DNA from: Alphaproteobacteria bacterium
GTDB lineage: Bacteria > Pseudomonadota > Alphaproteobacteria > UBA828
NCBI GenBank assembly: GCA_022826665.1
Contig: JAJDUK010000046.1
Coordinates: 1-45,966, forward strand
DNA length: 45,966 bases
Direction: 5' to 3'
Positions 9,384 to 17,452 of this stretch are shown here, one piece after another. Positions within the stretch are counted from its first letter, which is position 1. The number at the start of each line of letters is the position of its first letter. The position numbers and the translations under genes were made by a program. The notes beneath the pieces were generated by a model. That model was not told the DNA's origin, searched no databases, and saw only the letters and a program-made list of their open reading frames with translations.

Positions 9384-10703
9384 ATGGCCGACGATCTGTT
9401 GACCCGCGACGCGCGCACCATCGCTGATATCGAGCGGATTCGTTTCTTCCCGGCGACCACCGTGGGGGGCGAGGGCTCCTACGTGATCGAGGAGGGCGGC
9501 CGGCGCGTGCTCGACTTCAGCGCGTCGTGGGGCGCGGCCTGCCTGGGCTACGGCCACCCGGCGCTGGCCGAAGCGGTTAGCGAGGCAGTGCGCAACATGG
9601 GTGCGGTCAGCCTCGCCTCGTGCGCGGTCGGGCACGCGGTCGGGCTGGCCGAGGATCTGTTGGCACGCCTGCCCGACGATCGCGAGCGGCGGGTCTGGTT
9701 CGGCCATGCCGGCTCGGACGCCAACGACGCCGTCGTTCGCCTGCTGGAGGCGGCGACGCCGCGCCGCGGCATCCTCTCCTTCGTCGGCGCCTATCACGGC
9801 GGCAGCGCCGCCTCGATGTCGGTCTCGGGCCACAGCTCCCAGAGCCACGCGCCGGCGAGGGACGGCCTCGCGCGGCTGGTTTATCCCGACCCGTACCGCC
9901 CGCAGTTCACGCCCGATCTGGTCGAAGGCGCGCTTGCCGACCTCGACCGTCGCTTCGAGAGCGAGCTTCAGCCCGACGAGATCGCCGCCGTCTTCATCGA
10001 GCCGATCCAGTCGGACGGCGGCCTCATCGTGCCGCCCGCCGGCTTCCTCAAGGGGCTGGAGGAGCGCTGCCGCGCCCACGGCATCCTGATCGTCGTGGAC
10101 GAAGTCAAGGTCGGGATGGGGCGCACCGGCCTTTTCCATGCCTTCGAGGCCGAGGGCCTGAGCCCGGACATCGTGGTCTACGGCAAGGGGCTCGGCGGCG
10201 GGCTGCCGATCTCCGCCGTGATCGGCCCGGCCGAGTTGATGAACCTGCAACCCGCCTTCGCCATCATGACGGCCGCCGGCAACCCGGTCTGCGCCGCTGC
10301 CGGCCGCGCCGTCCTGCGCACCATCGAGGAGGAAGACTTGATGGCGAGGGCCGCGCTCAGGGGCGAGCACCTGCTAGCGGGGCTGGCCCGGCTCGCCCAG
10401 CGCCATGCGCTGATCGGCCATGTGCGCGGGCGCGGCCTCACCTGCGGCGTCGAGCTTGTGCGCGACCCGGTGAGCAAGGAGCCCGCAAGCGGTGAAACGG
10501 CGAAGGTCGCCTTCCGCGCGCATCAGCTCGGGCTGATCTTCTATTACGTCGGGATGGAATCGAACGTGCTCGAACTCACCCCGCCGCTGACCATCTCCGA
10601 AGACGAGATCGACGAGGGACTGGCCATCCTCGACCAAGCGCTGGAGGACGTGGCGGCGGGCCGAGTCTCAGACGAAGACGTCGCCGCCTTCGCCGGGTGG
10701 TAG
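9384..10703 (+). CDS. Class III aminotransferase (PLP-dependent)
   Basis: PLP enzyme of the omega-amino acid/GABA/diaminobutyrate aminotransferase group, 439 aa. Motifs are SLASCAVGHAVGLAE near the N terminus, SFVGAYHGGS, FIEPIQSDGG, VDEVKVGMGRTG and the PLP Schiff-base lysine K268 in YGKGLGGGLPISA. The frame is open far upstream inside the amidase, but ATG 9384 gives the natural N terminus. Its position behind the amidase suggests that an amine released by amide hydrolysis is transaminated; this is inference, and the substrate is unknown. A strong terminator follows directly. Confidence 0.9.
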   Translation: MADDLLTRDARTIADIERIRFFPATTVGGEGSYVIEEGGRRVLDFSASWGAACLGYGHPALAEAVSEAVRNMGAVSLASCAVGHAVGLAEDLLARLPDDRERRVWFGHAGSDANDAVVRLLEAATPRRGILSFVGAYHGGSAASMSVSGHSSQSHAPARDGLARLVYPDPYRPQFTPDLVEGALADLDRRFESELQPDEIAAVFIEPIQSDGGLIVPPAGFLKGLEERCRAHGILIVVDEVKVGMGRTGLFHAFEAEGLSPDIVVYGKGLGGGLPISAVIGPAELMNLQPAFAIMTAAGNPVCAAAGRAVLRTIEEEDLMARAALRGEHLLAGLARLAQRHALIGHVRGRGLTCGVELVRDPVSKEPASGETAKVAFRAHQLGLIFYYVGMESNVLELTPPLTISEDEIDEGLAILDQALEDVAAGRVSDEDVAAFAGW

Positions 10704-10733
10704 CGGCCCCGCGCATGGCGCGGGGCCGCCTTT
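10703..10733. terminator. Bidirectional terminator between convergent genes
   Basis: A perfect 12-bp GC-rich stem (10703-10714 with 10718-10729) has a 3-base ATG loop and is followed by CCTTT. It lies in the 36 bases between the stop of the aminotransferase (+) and the stop of dctP (-), the expected place for a terminator shared by both. The T-run is short on the plus side. Confidence 0.8.
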
Positions 10734-10739
10734 CGCGGA

Positions 10740-11783
10740 TCAACCGTAACGGTAGGGGCGTCCTGCCCTCTCCATGTCCGCGTTGTACTGCTTGAAGACC
10801 TCGACCACCTTGGCCTTGGTCTCGGATTCGGCCGCGATCTCGTCCCAGAACGTGCGCGCGGCTGCCTCCACTTGCGCCCATTCGTCGTCCGGGATCGAGG
10901 TCAGCTGCATCTTGGTGCCGTGCACGCGCAGGCTGGCCTCGCCGCCCCAGTACCACCACTGTCGATAGTAGTGGGACTGATCGCAGATGACGCGCAGGAG
11001 CGTCTGCAGGTCTTCGGGAACCTCGTTCCAGCGCTCCATGTTGGCGTAGAAGTGGCCGATCCACGCGCCTGAGATGTTGTTGGTGAGGAAGTAGTTGGTC
11101 ACGTCGGCCCAGCCCACCGTGTAGTCCTCGGTAATGCCGGACCAGGCGACGCCGTCGAGCTCGCCGGTCTGCACCGCGACCTCGATGTCCTCCCACGGCA
11201 ACGTCACCGGGACCACGCCGAACTGGGTCAGGAAGCGCCCGGCGGTGGGGAAGGTGAAGACCCGCTTGCCTTCCAGGTCGGCGAGCGAGTGGATCGGGTC
11301 CTTGGTCGCGAAGTGGCAGGGGTCCCAGGCGCCCGCCGAGATGTGTTTGACGCCGACCTTCTCGTATTCCGCGCCCCAGATCTCGTTGAGGCCGTATTGG
11401 TTGAAGAGCACGGGCACGTCGAGCGAGTAGCGCGATGCGAACGGGAAGTAACCGCCGAAGACGGTAACCTCGGTCGGCGAGGCCATGGAGTCGTCGTCGG
11501 ACTGCACCGCATCGATGGTGCCGCGCTGCATGGCGCGGAAGAGCTCGCCCGTCGGCACGATCTGATCGGAGAAGAACAGCTCGATCTGCATGCGCTCGCC
11601 CGCGATCTTGTTGAACATTTCGATCGCGGGTACCACCACGTGTTCGGCCAGGGCGGGGCCGGCATAGGTCTGCATCCGCCAGGTGATCTGTGCCTGCGCA
11701 ACCGAAGGTTTCACGATGGCAGCGGCAGCGGCTGCGGCCGGAACGGCAGCGGCAGCCTTGAGAAGATTACGCCGTGTTGTCAT
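10740..11783 (-). CDS. dctP: TRAP transporter substrate-binding protein, DctP family
   Basis: Periplasmic receptor of a TRAP transporter, 347 aa. The N terminus TTRRNLLKAAAA followed by an Ala-rich stretch ending near AQAQ is a Tat-type signal peptide with the twin arginine. The mature part has the family pattern: ITWRMQTYAGPA at the start, then QIELFFSDQIVPTGELFRAMQRGTIDAV and ADLEGKRVF. AAGGAG lies 8 bases before ATG 11783, which decides the start; the longer open frame upstream is only a shadow of dctM. Subfamily sequence suggests organic acids (keto or carboxylic acids), but the ligand is not determinable. Confidence 0.93.
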   Translation of the reverse strand: MTTRRNLLKAAAAVPAAAAAAAIVKPSVAQAQITWRMQTYAGPALAEHVVVPAIEMFNKIAGERMQIELFFSDQIVPTGELFRAMQRGTIDAVQSDDDSMASPTEVTVFGGYFPFASRYSLDVPVLFNQYGLNEIWGAEYEKVGVKHISAGAWDPCHFATKDPIHSLADLEGKRVFTFPTAGRFLTQFGVVPVTLPWEDIEVAVQTGELDGVAWSGITEDYTVGWADVTNYFLTNNISGAWIGHFYANMERWNEVPEDLQTLLRVICDQSHYYRQWWYWGGEASLRVHGTKMQLTSIPDDEWAQVEAAARTFWDEIAAESETKAKVVEVFKQYNADMERAGRPYRYG

Positions 11784-11830
11784 GGATCTTTCTCCTTCCA
11801 GGTTGATGTGACAGTGAACCGGGTTATCGA

Positions 11831-13156
11831 TCAGTTGCCGTAAACGTAAGCCGGGAACCACAGGGCGATTTCCGGGAAGATCATAATGATGGCAAGTGCA
11901 ACGATCATCACGCCCACGAAGGGAATGATTGATCGATAAATGTCGCGCAACGTGATTTCGGGCGGGGCCATGGCCCGCATCAGGAACAGGTTGTAGCCGA
12001 AAGGCGGAGTCATATACGCGATCTGCGTGGTGATGGTGTAGAGGATGCCGTACCAGATCAGGTTGAAGCCCAGCGCGTCGACCAGCGGCACGTAAAGAGG
12101 CGCCACGATCACCAGCATTGCCGTGTCGTCGAGGAATGTTCCCATCACAAGGAACGAGAGCTGCATGAGAATGAGGACCATCCAGGGCGAGAGCCCCATC
12201 TGCTCGGTGAACAGGTTCTCGATCGCGTGCGCGGCCCCGAGCCCGTCGAACACCGAGCCGAAGGCCAATGCCGCCATGATGATCCACATGAACATGCAGG
12301 TGATGCGGAGCGTGTTGCGCACCGAGTTCTCGAAGACCTGCCGGGTCATGCGGCGCCTGACCACAGCGGCGAGGAAGGCGGCGAGCGCGCCGATGGCCGA
12401 CGATTCGACGAGCGAGGTCGAGCCGGTGACGAAGGGCACGATCATCACCGCATAGATGAACAGCGGCAGGAGGCCGGCGCGGAGGAGCCTTAGCTTTTCG
12501 ACTCGGGGAATGTCGCGGTCCGCCTTGGGAAGAACCGGACCGAGGTTCGGCGTGATCCGGCAGCGCAGCCAGATATAGAGGACGAAGAGCGCGGCCATCA
12601 TCAGTCCGGGGAAGAGACCCGCGAGCCAGAGCTGCCCCACGGGCTGGCGCGCAATCATCGCGTAGAGCACGAGCACCACGGATGGGGGCACAAGGATGCC
12701 AAGCGAGCTTCCGGCCTGAATGACCCCCGTGACCATGCGTTTGTCGTAGTTGCGCCTGAGCAGCTCCGGCAGCGCGATGGTGGCACCGATAGCCATGCCC
12801 GCGACGCTCAGTCCGTTCATCGCCGAGACCAGCACCATGAGGCCGATAGTGCCCATGGCGAGCCCGCCGGCCATACCGCCGGTCCAGACGTGGAACATGC
12901 GGTAAAGGTCGTCCGCGATTCTCGATTCCGAGAGGACGTAGCCCATGAAAATGAACATCGGCAGCGTGAGCAGCGGATACCATTTCATGAGCTTCATGGC
13001 GGCGGAGAAGCCCAGGTCGAAACCGCCGCGATCGCCCCAGAGCAGGAGCGCGGACAGAACGGCGACGAAACCGATGGCGGCGAAGACGCGCTGGCCGGTT
13101 GCCAGCATGAGCATCATCAGCGCGAACATCAGGACGGTGATGAGCTCGTAGGACAT
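11831..13156 (-). CDS. dctM: TRAP transporter large permease, DctM family
   Basis: Large membrane subunit (441 aa, about 12 hydrophobic segments) that couples sodium entry to uptake of the ligand delivered by DctP. Typical stretches are MFIFMGYVLSESRIADDLY near residue 75, IQAGSSLGILVPPSVVLVLYA, GTFLDDTAMLVIVAPL and the C-terminal ITTQIAYMTPPFGYNLF. The chosen ATG overlaps the stop of dctQ (ATGA), which implies translational coupling and excludes the longer upstream frame. dctP follows after a 47-base gap that contains its own Shine-Dalgarno. Confidence 0.94.
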   Translation of the reverse strand: MSYELITVLMFALMMLMLATGQRVFAAIGFVAVLSALLLWGDRGGFDLGFSAAMKLMKWYPLLTLPMFIFMGYVLSESRIADDLYRMFHVWTGGMAGGLAMGTIGLMVLVSAMNGLSVAGMAIGATIALPELLRRNYDKRMVTGVIQAGSSLGILVPPSVVLVLYAMIARQPVGQLWLAGLFPGLMMAALFVLYIWLRCRITPNLGPVLPKADRDIPRVEKLRLLRAGLLPLFIYAVMIVPFVTGSTSLVESSAIGALAAFLAAVVRRRMTRQVFENSVRNTLRITCMFMWIIMAALAFGSVFDGLGAAHAIENLFTEQMGLSPWMVLILMQLSFLVMGTFLDDTAMLVIVAPLYVPLVDALGFNLIWYGILYTITTQIAYMTPPFGYNLFLMRAMAPPEITLRDIYRSIIPFVGVMIVALAIIMIFPEIALWFPAYVYGN

Positions 13157-13665
13157 CAGAAACTCTCGCGCCGAAGCCGCAAGATGTCCTTGAAGAACTC
13201 GGAAACCGCCTGAAAAACCATCAAGACGATGCCGGTGACCATGACCACCTTGATCGGCCAAAGATAGGGCCGCCAGGCGCTGGGGCTTCGCTCACCGCCG
13301 TACTGAAAGCTGTAAATCGTGGAGTCGATTCCGCCCCAGAGAAGAACCGCTAGATAGAAGAGCAGAAAGAACACCGTGAAGACGTCGAACCACGCCTTGC
13401 GGCGCGCGGACCACGAACCATAGAACAGGTCCATCCGCACGTTCGCGTCCGTTTGAACCGCGTAGGGACCGCCCAGAATGTAATAGCCCACCATCGCGAA
13501 TTGGGCCATTTCGAGCGTCCAAAGCGATGGATTGAAAAACGTCTTAGAGAGCGACGACCACAGCAGGATCGCCATGATCGCGAACATGCCGTACATGATG
13601 ACCCGCCCGACACGACGGTTGACCGTGTCCACGACCAGAATGTAGCCGCGCATCGCGCCGGTCAC
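13156..13665 (-). CDS. dctQ: TRAP transporter small permease, DctQ family
   Basis: Small membrane subunit, 169 aa with four transmembrane segments: about MYGMFAIMAILLWSSL, MAQFAMVGYYILGGPYA, WFDVFTVFFLLFYLAVLLWGG and PIKVVMVTGIVLMVFQAV. The Asp-rich DANVRMDLF stretch after the second helix fits the family. The frame opens at 13680, but a GGAGGT box (13672-13677) sits exactly 6 bases before GTG 13665, so the GTG is preferred as start. The stop overlaps the dctM start. The gene lies 57 bases downstream of the flavin oxidoreductase gene on the same strand. Confidence 0.9.
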   Translation of the reverse strand: MTGAMRGYILVVDTVNRRVGRVIMYGMFAIMAILLWSSLSKTFFNPSLWTLEMAQFAMVGYYILGGPYAVQTDANVRMDLFYGSWSARRKAWFDVFTVFFLLFYLAVLLWGGIDSTIYSFQYGGERSPSAWRPYLWPIKVVMVTGIVLMVFQAVSEFFKDILRLRRESF

Positions 13666-13722
13666 GCCCGCACCTCCCACAATGGAACGCTCGGACTCTC
13701 GTGCAGCGGCACGACGACCCTC

Positions 13723-14718
13723 TCAGCGCGGGGCGCAGGCCCTGATGGTGGCCTCGGCCATCTCCTTGGCGTTGGGGCCGCCGGCCATGGGCGCGATCAT
13801 CGGCAGGTCGATGCCCGAGGCGCGATAGGCCTCGATCCGCTCGCGACAGCGTTCGGGCGTGCCGGCGATGCAGACCGCGTCGATATGCGCGTCGCTCACC
13901 GCCCGGGTCGCCGCCTCGCGCTCGCCGCGCCCCCATAGCTCGGCAATCGTCGCGGCTTCCTCGCCGAAGCCCTGGTCCTGTGCCATCCGGTTGTAGCGGG
14001 GGAAGAAGCCCGTATACATGGCGACGCCGGGCCGCAGCGCATCGTAGGCGTCGGCGGGATCATCGGCGGCTGCGGTCGGGATCAGTGTGGTGACGTCGAC
14101 CGCGCCGGGGTCGCGCCCCGCCGCCTCGGCGCCGGCGGCGATGTAGTCGCGCGCCTCCGCGCCGACATCGAGCGTGGTGCGCGTGAGGATCAGGCCGTCG
14201 GCTTCCTCACCGCATATCCCGATCATCTTGGGAAACACCGCCGCGTAATAGATGGGCAGGCTGGGGCGGAAGGGCTGAAACCAGAGCTCGTAGTTCTCGA
14301 TGGTGACGGTCTCGCCCTGGTAGGAGACCTGGCCGTCCCGCAGCAGGCGGCGCACGACCTCGGCGGTCTCCCGCACTCGGGTCACCGGCTTGCTGTAGAC
14401 GAGGCCGTGCTCGGGCTCGACCTGGACCTTGTGGCTGGAGCCGAGGCCGAGAATGAACCGGCCCTCGGAAAGCTGATCGACCACCGCCGCCGACATCGCG
14501 ATGGTGGGCGCCGAGCGCACGAAGACGCTGGAGATGCAGGTGCCGAGCTTGACCCGGCTGGTCTGCGCCGCGACCGCCGAGAGCACCGCGAATTGGTCGC
14601 CGCCGTGCCCCTCCGCCATCCAGACCGAATCATAGCCGAGTGATTCGGCGAGTTGCGCGCACTCGACGGTTTCGGACGCGTTCAACCCAGCCGAGAACGC
14701 GACTCCCACTCTGCTCAT
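13723..14718 (-). CDS. LLM-class (luciferase-like) flavin oxidoreductase
   Basis: Member of the bacterial luciferase-like superfamily that uses FMN or F420, 331 aa. Family features are the N-terminal GVAFSAGLNASETVECAQLAE strand-helix, SVWMAEGHGGDQF, LGTCISSVFVRSAP, FILGLGSSHKVQVE, and IAGTPERCRERIEAYRASG towards the end. The sequence resembles the F420-dependent methylene-tetrahydromethanopterin-reductase-like branch; cofactor choice cannot be settled here. GGGGAG lies 7 bases before ATG 14718. It is the first gene of the apparent LLM-dctQ-dctM-dctP operon, so it probably acts on the compound imported by the TRAP system (inference). It is divergent from the amidohydrolase gene, with 145 bases between them. 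Confidence 0.88.
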   Translation of the reverse strand: MSRVGVAFSAGLNASETVECAQLAESLGYDSVWMAEGHGGDQFAVLSAVAAQTSRVKLGTCISSVFVRSAPTIAMSAAVVDQLSEGRFILGLGSSHKVQVEPEHGLVYSKPVTRVRETAEVVRRLLRDGQVSYQGETVTIENYELWFQPFRPSLPIYYAAVFPKMIGICGEEADGLILTRTTLDVGAEARDYIAAGAEAAGRDPGAVDVTTLIPTAAADDPADAYDALRPGVAMYTGFFPRYNRMAQDQGFGEEAATIAELWGRGEREAATRAVSDAHIDAVCIAGTPERCRERIEAYRASGIDLPMIAPMAGGPNAKEMAEATIRACAPR

Positions 14719-14863
14719 GCCCTGTCTCCCCGGCTATTCGGTTGCCTCACGCTGCCGCTGATCGTACAGAGGGCGAAGGGCGATTCCAAACCCGCCTCCA
14801 TGCGTGGGCCGGCCCCGTTGGGCGAGGCACCGGGGAGTGCGGGAGCGCGGGGAGGGCAGTGAC

Positions 14864-16264
14864 ATGGGCGGATATCTGATCACCGGCGGGCGGCTGCTTG
14901 ACGCCACCGGCGCGTCACCGCAGGACGGCGTTTCGGTGCTGGTGGAGGACAACCGCATCCGCAAGATCGGTCCGGACCGGGAGGTTGCGGCCGCAGCCGA
15001 GACCCTGGGCGGCTACCGGACCATCGATGCCGCTGGGCACACCGTCATGCCGGGCATGATCGACGCCCACTGCCATATCTCCTACGGCGACATCCTCTCG
15101 TTCGAGGAGCTCGACCTCTACGCAGGCGTGGAGTACCGCACCCTGCGCGCCGCCAACAACGCGCGCAAGGTGCTGCGCGCCGGCGTCACCGCGTTTTCCG
15201 ATCCGGGGTCTACGTGGAACATCTCGGTCGCGGTCCGCGACGCGATCAACGCCGGCCTGATCGAGGGGCCGCGCATGGCCTCGGCCGGGCGCTACATCAC
15301 CACCTTCAACGCGATCGGCTCGCCCTGGCCGTCGTGGATGGAGCACCCCAAGTCGTCGTTCGCCGTGCTCTGCAACACGCGCGAGGAGATGGTCACGGAG
15401 GCACGCCGCGAGATCAAGGACGGCGTCGACATCGTGAAGGTGGCCGGCGACGGCGACGTGCTCACCGGCGAAGCCGAGCTTGCCGGCAGCATCGGGCTCG
15501 ACGACCTGCGCGCCATCGCCGAGGTCACGCACAGGCTCGGCAAGGTCTGCACCATCCATGCGCGCTCGGGCCGCGCGGCGGCCGATGCCATCCGCGCCGG
15601 CTTCGACTGGATCATCCACGGCTCCTACATGTCCGAGGACGATCTGGACGTGCTCTTCCGCAACCCGACGCCGCTGATCCCCACCTTCTCGCTGCTGGCG
15701 AACACCCTCGAATGGGGCCCCGATCTCGGCTGTTCCGACTTCATCCTCGACGCCTACAAGGATGAGGTCGAGCGCCTTGCCAACGTCGTCTCCCGTGCCC
15801 ATGCCGAGGGAATCACCATCATCGCCGGCACCGACAGCGGCCAGGGCTCCGTGCCCTATGGCGAGTGGCACGCCCGCGAGATGGAGCACTTGATGACCTA
15901 TGGCGGCCTGAGCGCCATGGAGGCGATCCGCGCGGGTACCGCCAGCGCGGCGCTGACGCTCGGCATGGAGGACGAGATCGGCACCCTGGAGGAGGGCAAG
16001 CTCGCCGACATCCTGGTGGTGGACGGCGACCCGCTCGCCGACATTACCGTGCTGCAGGACAGGGAGCGCCTCGCGGTCGTGATGAAGGACGGCGCGGTTG
16101 TCGACACAGAGGCGCCGATCCCCGAGCCCGCGCGCTACAACTGGGAAAAGCCCATGCTCTACTGGGAGGATCCGCGGATGCCGACCCAGAGCTTCGTGCG
16201 CGAGCACGCGACCAGAAAGCCGCGCTGGATGCAGCAGGAGCGCCGCCTCGACGCGGCGGAGTAG
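14864..16264 (+). CDS. Metal-dependent amidohydrolase (imidazolonepropionase-like)
   Basis: Zinc hydrolase of the amidohydrolase superfamily, 466 aa. The N-terminal composite domain (ITGGRLLDATG, VSVLVEDNRIRKIG) leads into the metal site H69-x-H71 in DAHCHIS. GVTAFSDPGS, a His in TIHARSG, IHGSYMS, and D324 in AGTDSGQGS follow. The C terminus shows the usual GTLEEGKLADILVVDGDPLADI block. GGAGGG lies 8 bases before ATG 14864, so the shorter start is used. Substrate unknown; cyclic amides, dipeptides or carbamates are possible. It is divergent from the TRAP/LLM operon and convergent with the secreted phosphodiesterase gene, 15 bases away. Confidence 0.9.
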   Translation: MGGYLITGGRLLDATGASPQDGVSVLVEDNRIRKIGPDREVAAAAETLGGYRTIDAAGHTVMPGMIDAHCHISYGDILSFEELDLYAGVEYRTLRAANNARKVLRAGVTAFSDPGSTWNISVAVRDAINAGLIEGPRMASAGRYITTFNAIGSPWPSWMEHPKSSFAVLCNTREEMVTEARREIKDGVDIVKVAGDGDVLTGEAELAGSIGLDDLRAIAEVTHRLGKVCTIHARSGRAAADAIRAGFDWIIHGSYMSEDDLDVLFRNPTPLIPTFSLLANTLEWGPDLGCSDFILDAYKDEVERLANVVSRAHAEGITIIAGTDSGQGSVPYGEWHAREMEHLMTYGGLSAMEAIRAGTASAALTLGMEDEIGTLEEGKLADILVVDGDPLADITVLQDRERLAVVMKDGAVVDTEAPIPEPARYNWEKPMLYWEDPRMPTQSFVREHATRKPRWMQQERRLDAAE

Positions 16265-16279
16265 GGGAGCGCGCGCGCC

Positions 16280-17452
16280 TTAGCGCCGCATGGTCGGGGC
16301 CGAGCCCGGCGGGAATTTGGGCACCGGGCAGTCGGGCGGCTCGGCGGCATCGTCGCGGTAGTCGAAATAGCCCCACACGGCCCAGTGGTCCGAGAGATCG
16401 CAGTAGCCTTGCCCGCGCACGGCTGAGAGCAGCGTGCGATCCTCGAAGTCGAAGAGGCTGCGGAAGACCATCGGGCAGTTGTGGTGGTAGCGCGGCTCGC
16501 GCCAGCCCTTCTTGGCCAGCACGTAGTCGACATAGCCGTTGCCGCGCCGCGCCCAGTCGCTACGCGACTCGCGGGTGAAGCGGTGCCCTCGAAACGACGG
16601 CTCCAGGACGCCAAGTGGCTCGTCGTCGAGCAGGCTCTCGAACGCGTGGCTGAGCACGTTGAAGTCGCCGCCGACGATGATCGGCTCCGAGCGCGGAATC
16701 CCCGAGTGCTCCTCCAGGAACCGTTGGATGGCGCGGAACTGCGCTGCCTTTGCCGTGCGCTGCTCCCTGCTCCAGCCGAACTGCGCGTGCGTGCCGATGA
16801 CGTGGTAGCGCGCGCTGCCCTTGTCGATGCGGGCATAGACGAAGCCCTTGGCGGCATTGCAGTCGGGCTCTACGCAATCGGCGTAGACCCACTCCTTGGC
16901 GGCACCGATGGGATGCCTGCTGGCGATGAGCACGCCGCCGTCTTCGCCGAACCAGGTGTCGCCCTCGCCCCCGCGCGGCGCGTCCTCGGTGAGAGCCTGT
17001 TCGTAGACCGCGCCTTTCTCGCAGCTTGAGGCGGCGCGGCAGGCGGTGCCCAGGATGCGGGTCGCATAGCGAAACCCCTGCGCCCTCAGCCCCGCGAGAA
17101 GGGTCGCACGCGCGCCGTCGTCGTAGGCCTCCGACAGGATGATCACGTCGTAGGGGGCGAGGAAGCGCGGGATGAGGGCGGCCCGCTCCTCCTGCGCGAG
17201 AGCGAAGCGCTCACCCATGAAGGGAATGTTGCGGACGTGCGAGGGCAGCAGATAGACGTTGTAGGCGAGGACGCTGAGCACGTCGTCGGAGGCCGCCGGC
17301 TCTGGCAGGTGGTTGATGCCCGGCCCCTCGCATTGGCGCTCGGCCGCGGTCCCACTGGCCGGCGCCAGCGTCAGCGCAGCGGCGAACATGAGCGCTGCGA
17401 TGGCAAGCGCTGCCGTGCCGGCGCCACGTATCGGAGTGCGGCCTGCGATCAC
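16280..17452 (-). CDS. Secreted endonuclease/exonuclease/phosphatase-fold phosphodiesterase (sphingomyelinase-like)
   Basis: DNase I-like fold hydrolase, 390 aa, with an N-terminal signal sequence (hydrophobic stretch about residues 12-36 ending at GTAAE). Motifs are LAYNVYLLP, DVIILSEAYDDGAR (catalytic Glu), VIGTHAQ, IIVGGDFNVLSH (Asp-x-Asn) and SDHWAVWG (final Asp-His). The arrangement is that of neutral sphingomyelinase/phospholipase C-type members, and the several Cys residues suit an exported enzyme. The GTG start overlaps the TonB-dependent receptor stop by 4 bases, so the two are translationally coupled. Hydrolysis of phospholipid head groups or organophosphates outside the cytoplasm, with uptake by the receptor, is inference. 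Confidence 0.82.
   Translation of the reverse strand: MIAGRTPIRGAGTAALAIAALMFAAALTLAPASGTAAERQCEGPGINHLPEPAASDDVLSVLAYNVYLLPSHVRNIPFMGERFALAQEERAALIPRFLAPYDVIILSEAYDDGARATLLAGLRAQGFRYATRILGTACRAASSCEKGAVYEQALTEDAPRGGEGDTWFGEDGGVLIASRHPIGAAKEWVYADCVEPDCNAAKGFVYARIDKGSARYHVIGTHAQFGWSREQRTAKAAQFRAIQRFLEEHSGIPRSEPIIVGGDFNVLSHAFESLLDDEPLGVLEPSFRGHRFTRESRSDWARRGNGYVDYVLAKKGWREPRYHHNCPMVFRSLFDFEDRTLLSAVRGQGYCDLSDHWAVWGYFDYRDDAAEPPDCPVPKFPPGSAPTMRR

Noticed and set aside
10740-12983. 747-codon frame that would fuse unknown sequence to DctP
   Set aside because: The first 400 codons are an off-frame reading of dctM; the Tat signal and Shine-Dalgarno place the start at 11783.
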